A stretch of DNA of 64,000 nt. It comes from Homalodisca vitripennis (Eukaryota; Arthropoda; Insecta; Hemiptera; Cicadellidae). The notes beneath the pieces are model-generated. The model did not search any database. It was not told the origin of the DNA and saw only the letters and a program-made list of their open reading frames with translations. The stretch is from NCBI RefSeq assembly GCF_021130785.1, contig NC_060207.1:102775001-102839000 (forward strand). Reading direction: 5' to 3'. Positions 62,486-64,000 of this stretch are shown piece by piece. Position 1 is the first letter of the stretch, and each line of letters opens with the position of its first letter. The translations under genes and the position numbers were made by a program.

Positions 62486-64000
62486 CACGTTCACGACGAC
62501 GTGCGTCACCGGTGACACACGCTGCTTCGTTCAGAATGCCGGCGTGTGTCACCGTGACACACTCTATAGGTTACAACTGGTGCGGAGTGTGGCAACGGTG
62601 ACACACTATCGCTATAAAAACGTTGTTATGATGAATTGTTAACTTACGCCAGAGTTTGAGGCCATGTTTTAATGTTCAACGCCTATCATAATAATGTTTG
62701 TTTTAATAAATACGGTTAAAAATAAAAGTTAGCTTGGTGTTTTTCTCATATATAAAGTGATTGTGGTTGGGAGGTAAAAAATACGTAAAGTCTCAGTAGT
62801 ATTAATAAAAATGTGTATTTAAAAATAACCAATCACACTGTTGACAAAACTATGAAGAAAACAACTACAACATTTTATGTTTGATATATAAAAATTACAT
62901 ATGTTTTCGCATTGTAACATTCAAGCACATGGTAGGTTCATTTGGGCACCCACTGCAATAAGTTACAACCCGCTTAGAGTTTTTTTTTCGTGCTTCTTTT
63001 GCTCCCCTTTCACTGCTCATTTTCTCGTAGCACGGCAGGCATCGTTTTCGTGATGATCGTGCTGGTCCTGGTCTCTGCAAAAATTTGTGGTTCTGTGATG
63101 GTCTCCTCCGAACAGGTTGCTGAGGTGCTGCGGCTGGTGCTATAAGTGACTTTACCCAGTGATTCTCTGAAATGTAACATTTCTAATTTTTTTTCTGCCG
63201 ATGTTCGTTGAATATTACATAAGCGTTGACCACACATGTACCCAACAGAAGCTCGATTGCTACCTTCTTGTACCATTTTGTACTTTTTCTTAGAGACGTG
63301 TAGTATGCAGACATTTGGTCAGAATAATCTACACCTTTCTTTGCAGCATTATAAGCAAGTACAGCTGATGGTTTCCGTACTTCCTCACCTCTTCGGTTGC
63401 GCCTTCCTGTTGGTATAAGGTTATCGACATCTTCTGGACGAGTGCTCACCATCAGAACTCTTCGTTTGTCTTTCCAACTAATTACTTTAACCCCAAACTC
63501 ATTCTCTTTTCGCATGCACATTCCCTTTCCTCATTTTTTTCAGCACACAACTCTTTGGGATTACCTCGTCGATATTGTCTCAGTGTTCCACATACATAGG
63601 TTTTCTTGCTTAGTAATTGTTCAGCAAGAGGAACACTGTTGTAGAAATTATCGCAAAATAAGGTACGGCCACTATTCACAGCAAATCTTCCATCAAATGT
63701 ATTACAACTTTTTGTGCATGACCAACGTTTGGCCGTATCATCACTTTTTTCCTGCATATACTTTGACTTTTTGTGTGTAGCCAGATGTTGTGCATATTTT
63801 ATAAAGTTTTATTCCATATTTATGGGATTTTTGAGGGTTATACTGGCGGTAGATCAGTCTTTCCCCTCCAAGGCACCATCGACTCGTCAATGACGACTTC
63901 TTCCCCAGGAACATATATGTTTTTGAACAAAGTGTTTTCAGTAAATTGGTTAGCTCCTTTATTTTAGAGAGCCTAGGTTCAACTGTATCAACAACATCAT
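62486..64000 (-). mobile_element. piggyBac element, 3' part (runs off window)
   Basis: TTAA at 62482-62485 borders an end starting CACGTTCACGACGACG. Just inside are palindromic TCACCGGTGA (about 62506), GTCACCGTGACAC (about 62532) and CAACGGTGACACAC (about 62592) motifs, candidate subterminal transposase sites. The other end lies beyond base 64000. Confidence 0.75.
62892..64000 (-). pseudogene. piggyBac transposase, frameshifted, N-terminus off window
   Basis: From the right edge, the minus strand shows PGEEVVIDESMVPWRGK (first catalytic Asp), IKLYKICTTSGYTQKVKVYA, RTLFCDNFYNSVPLAEQLL (second Asp), KRRVLMVSTRP, YNAAKKGVDYSDQMSAYY (third Asp), WYKKVAIELLLGTCVVNAYV. A Cys-rich tail follows, with CLPC and, after, CSGC and C-N-T. 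The tail resembles the RING/PHD-like cysteine domain of piggyBac transposases. At least four frame changes occur (near 63830, 63500, 63185 and 63010). All three catalytic aspartates are present, but this copy cannot make the protein. Transposition is at TTAA. Confidence 0.88.

Noticed and set aside
1..64000. Prokaryotic systems (CRISPR arrays, operons, riboswitches) and tRNA or rRNA genes
   Set aside because: The window is eukaryotic with spliced exons; no spaced identical repeats or cloverleaf-type genes were seen. The only tRNA-like text is the retrotransposon primer-binding site.

Overview
The window is AT-rich animal DNA with large introns and dense, nested transposable elements. The one host gene I can identify is the 3' part of Rae1, the WD40 mRNA-export and spindle factor. 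Its protein reads as an arthropod orthologue. The element mix (Tc1/mariner with DD34D and DD40-41D spacing, piggyBac, hAT, pogo, CR1/Jockey-type non-LTR elements, BEL/Pao and Ty3/gypsy) fits an insect, perhaps a hemipteran. Genus and order cannot be settled from the sequence alone.

Layout. 1-2900 holds a non-LTR ORF1 with a PHD-like finger and a decayed mariner. 3007-22371 is Rae1: five coding exons, with introns of 11.8, 5.6, 0.2 and 1.1 kb. Intron 1 contains three TTAA-flanked piggyBac-like elements, a palindromic insertion with a 16-bp target duplication, a 5'-truncated non-LTR element, and one Tc1/mariner element inserted in the terminal repeat of another. Intron 2 is a GC-AG intron. It contains a hAT-like element carrying two abutting piggyBac-like elements, a 334-bp tandem duplication and a 116-bp minisatellite.

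From 23 to 35 kb there are remnants only: a MOV10/Armitage-like helicase pseudogene, several non-LTR reverse-transcriptase tails, a BEL/Pao remnant, a pogo-like MITE and an unclassified TIR family. From 35.8 to 44.3 kb lies one non-LTR element split by three later insertions: a deleted mariner-type element, a solo LTR, and a structurally complete DD41D element. That last element has an uninterrupted 363-codon transposase and two 563-bp terminal inverted repeats that look essentially identical. It is the best candidate in the window for recent activity.

From 44 to 49 kb there are foldback MITEs, a Tigger/pogo remnant and anonymous sequence. From 49.5 to 57.1 kb a Ty3/gypsy element lies on the minus strand, with a tRNA-Lys primer-binding site, gag, protease, RT, RNase H, integrase and one LTR. 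It is broken by a few stops and frameshifts and by a TIR insertion in its leader. 58.6-61.5 kb is a hAT-type foldback element with a nested piggyBac-like element. The window ends inside a piggyBac element whose transposase is frameshifted but still shows all three catalytic aspartates.

The elements do not form a pathway; the useful information is their insertion order. Stretches where I recognise nothing are stated as such.
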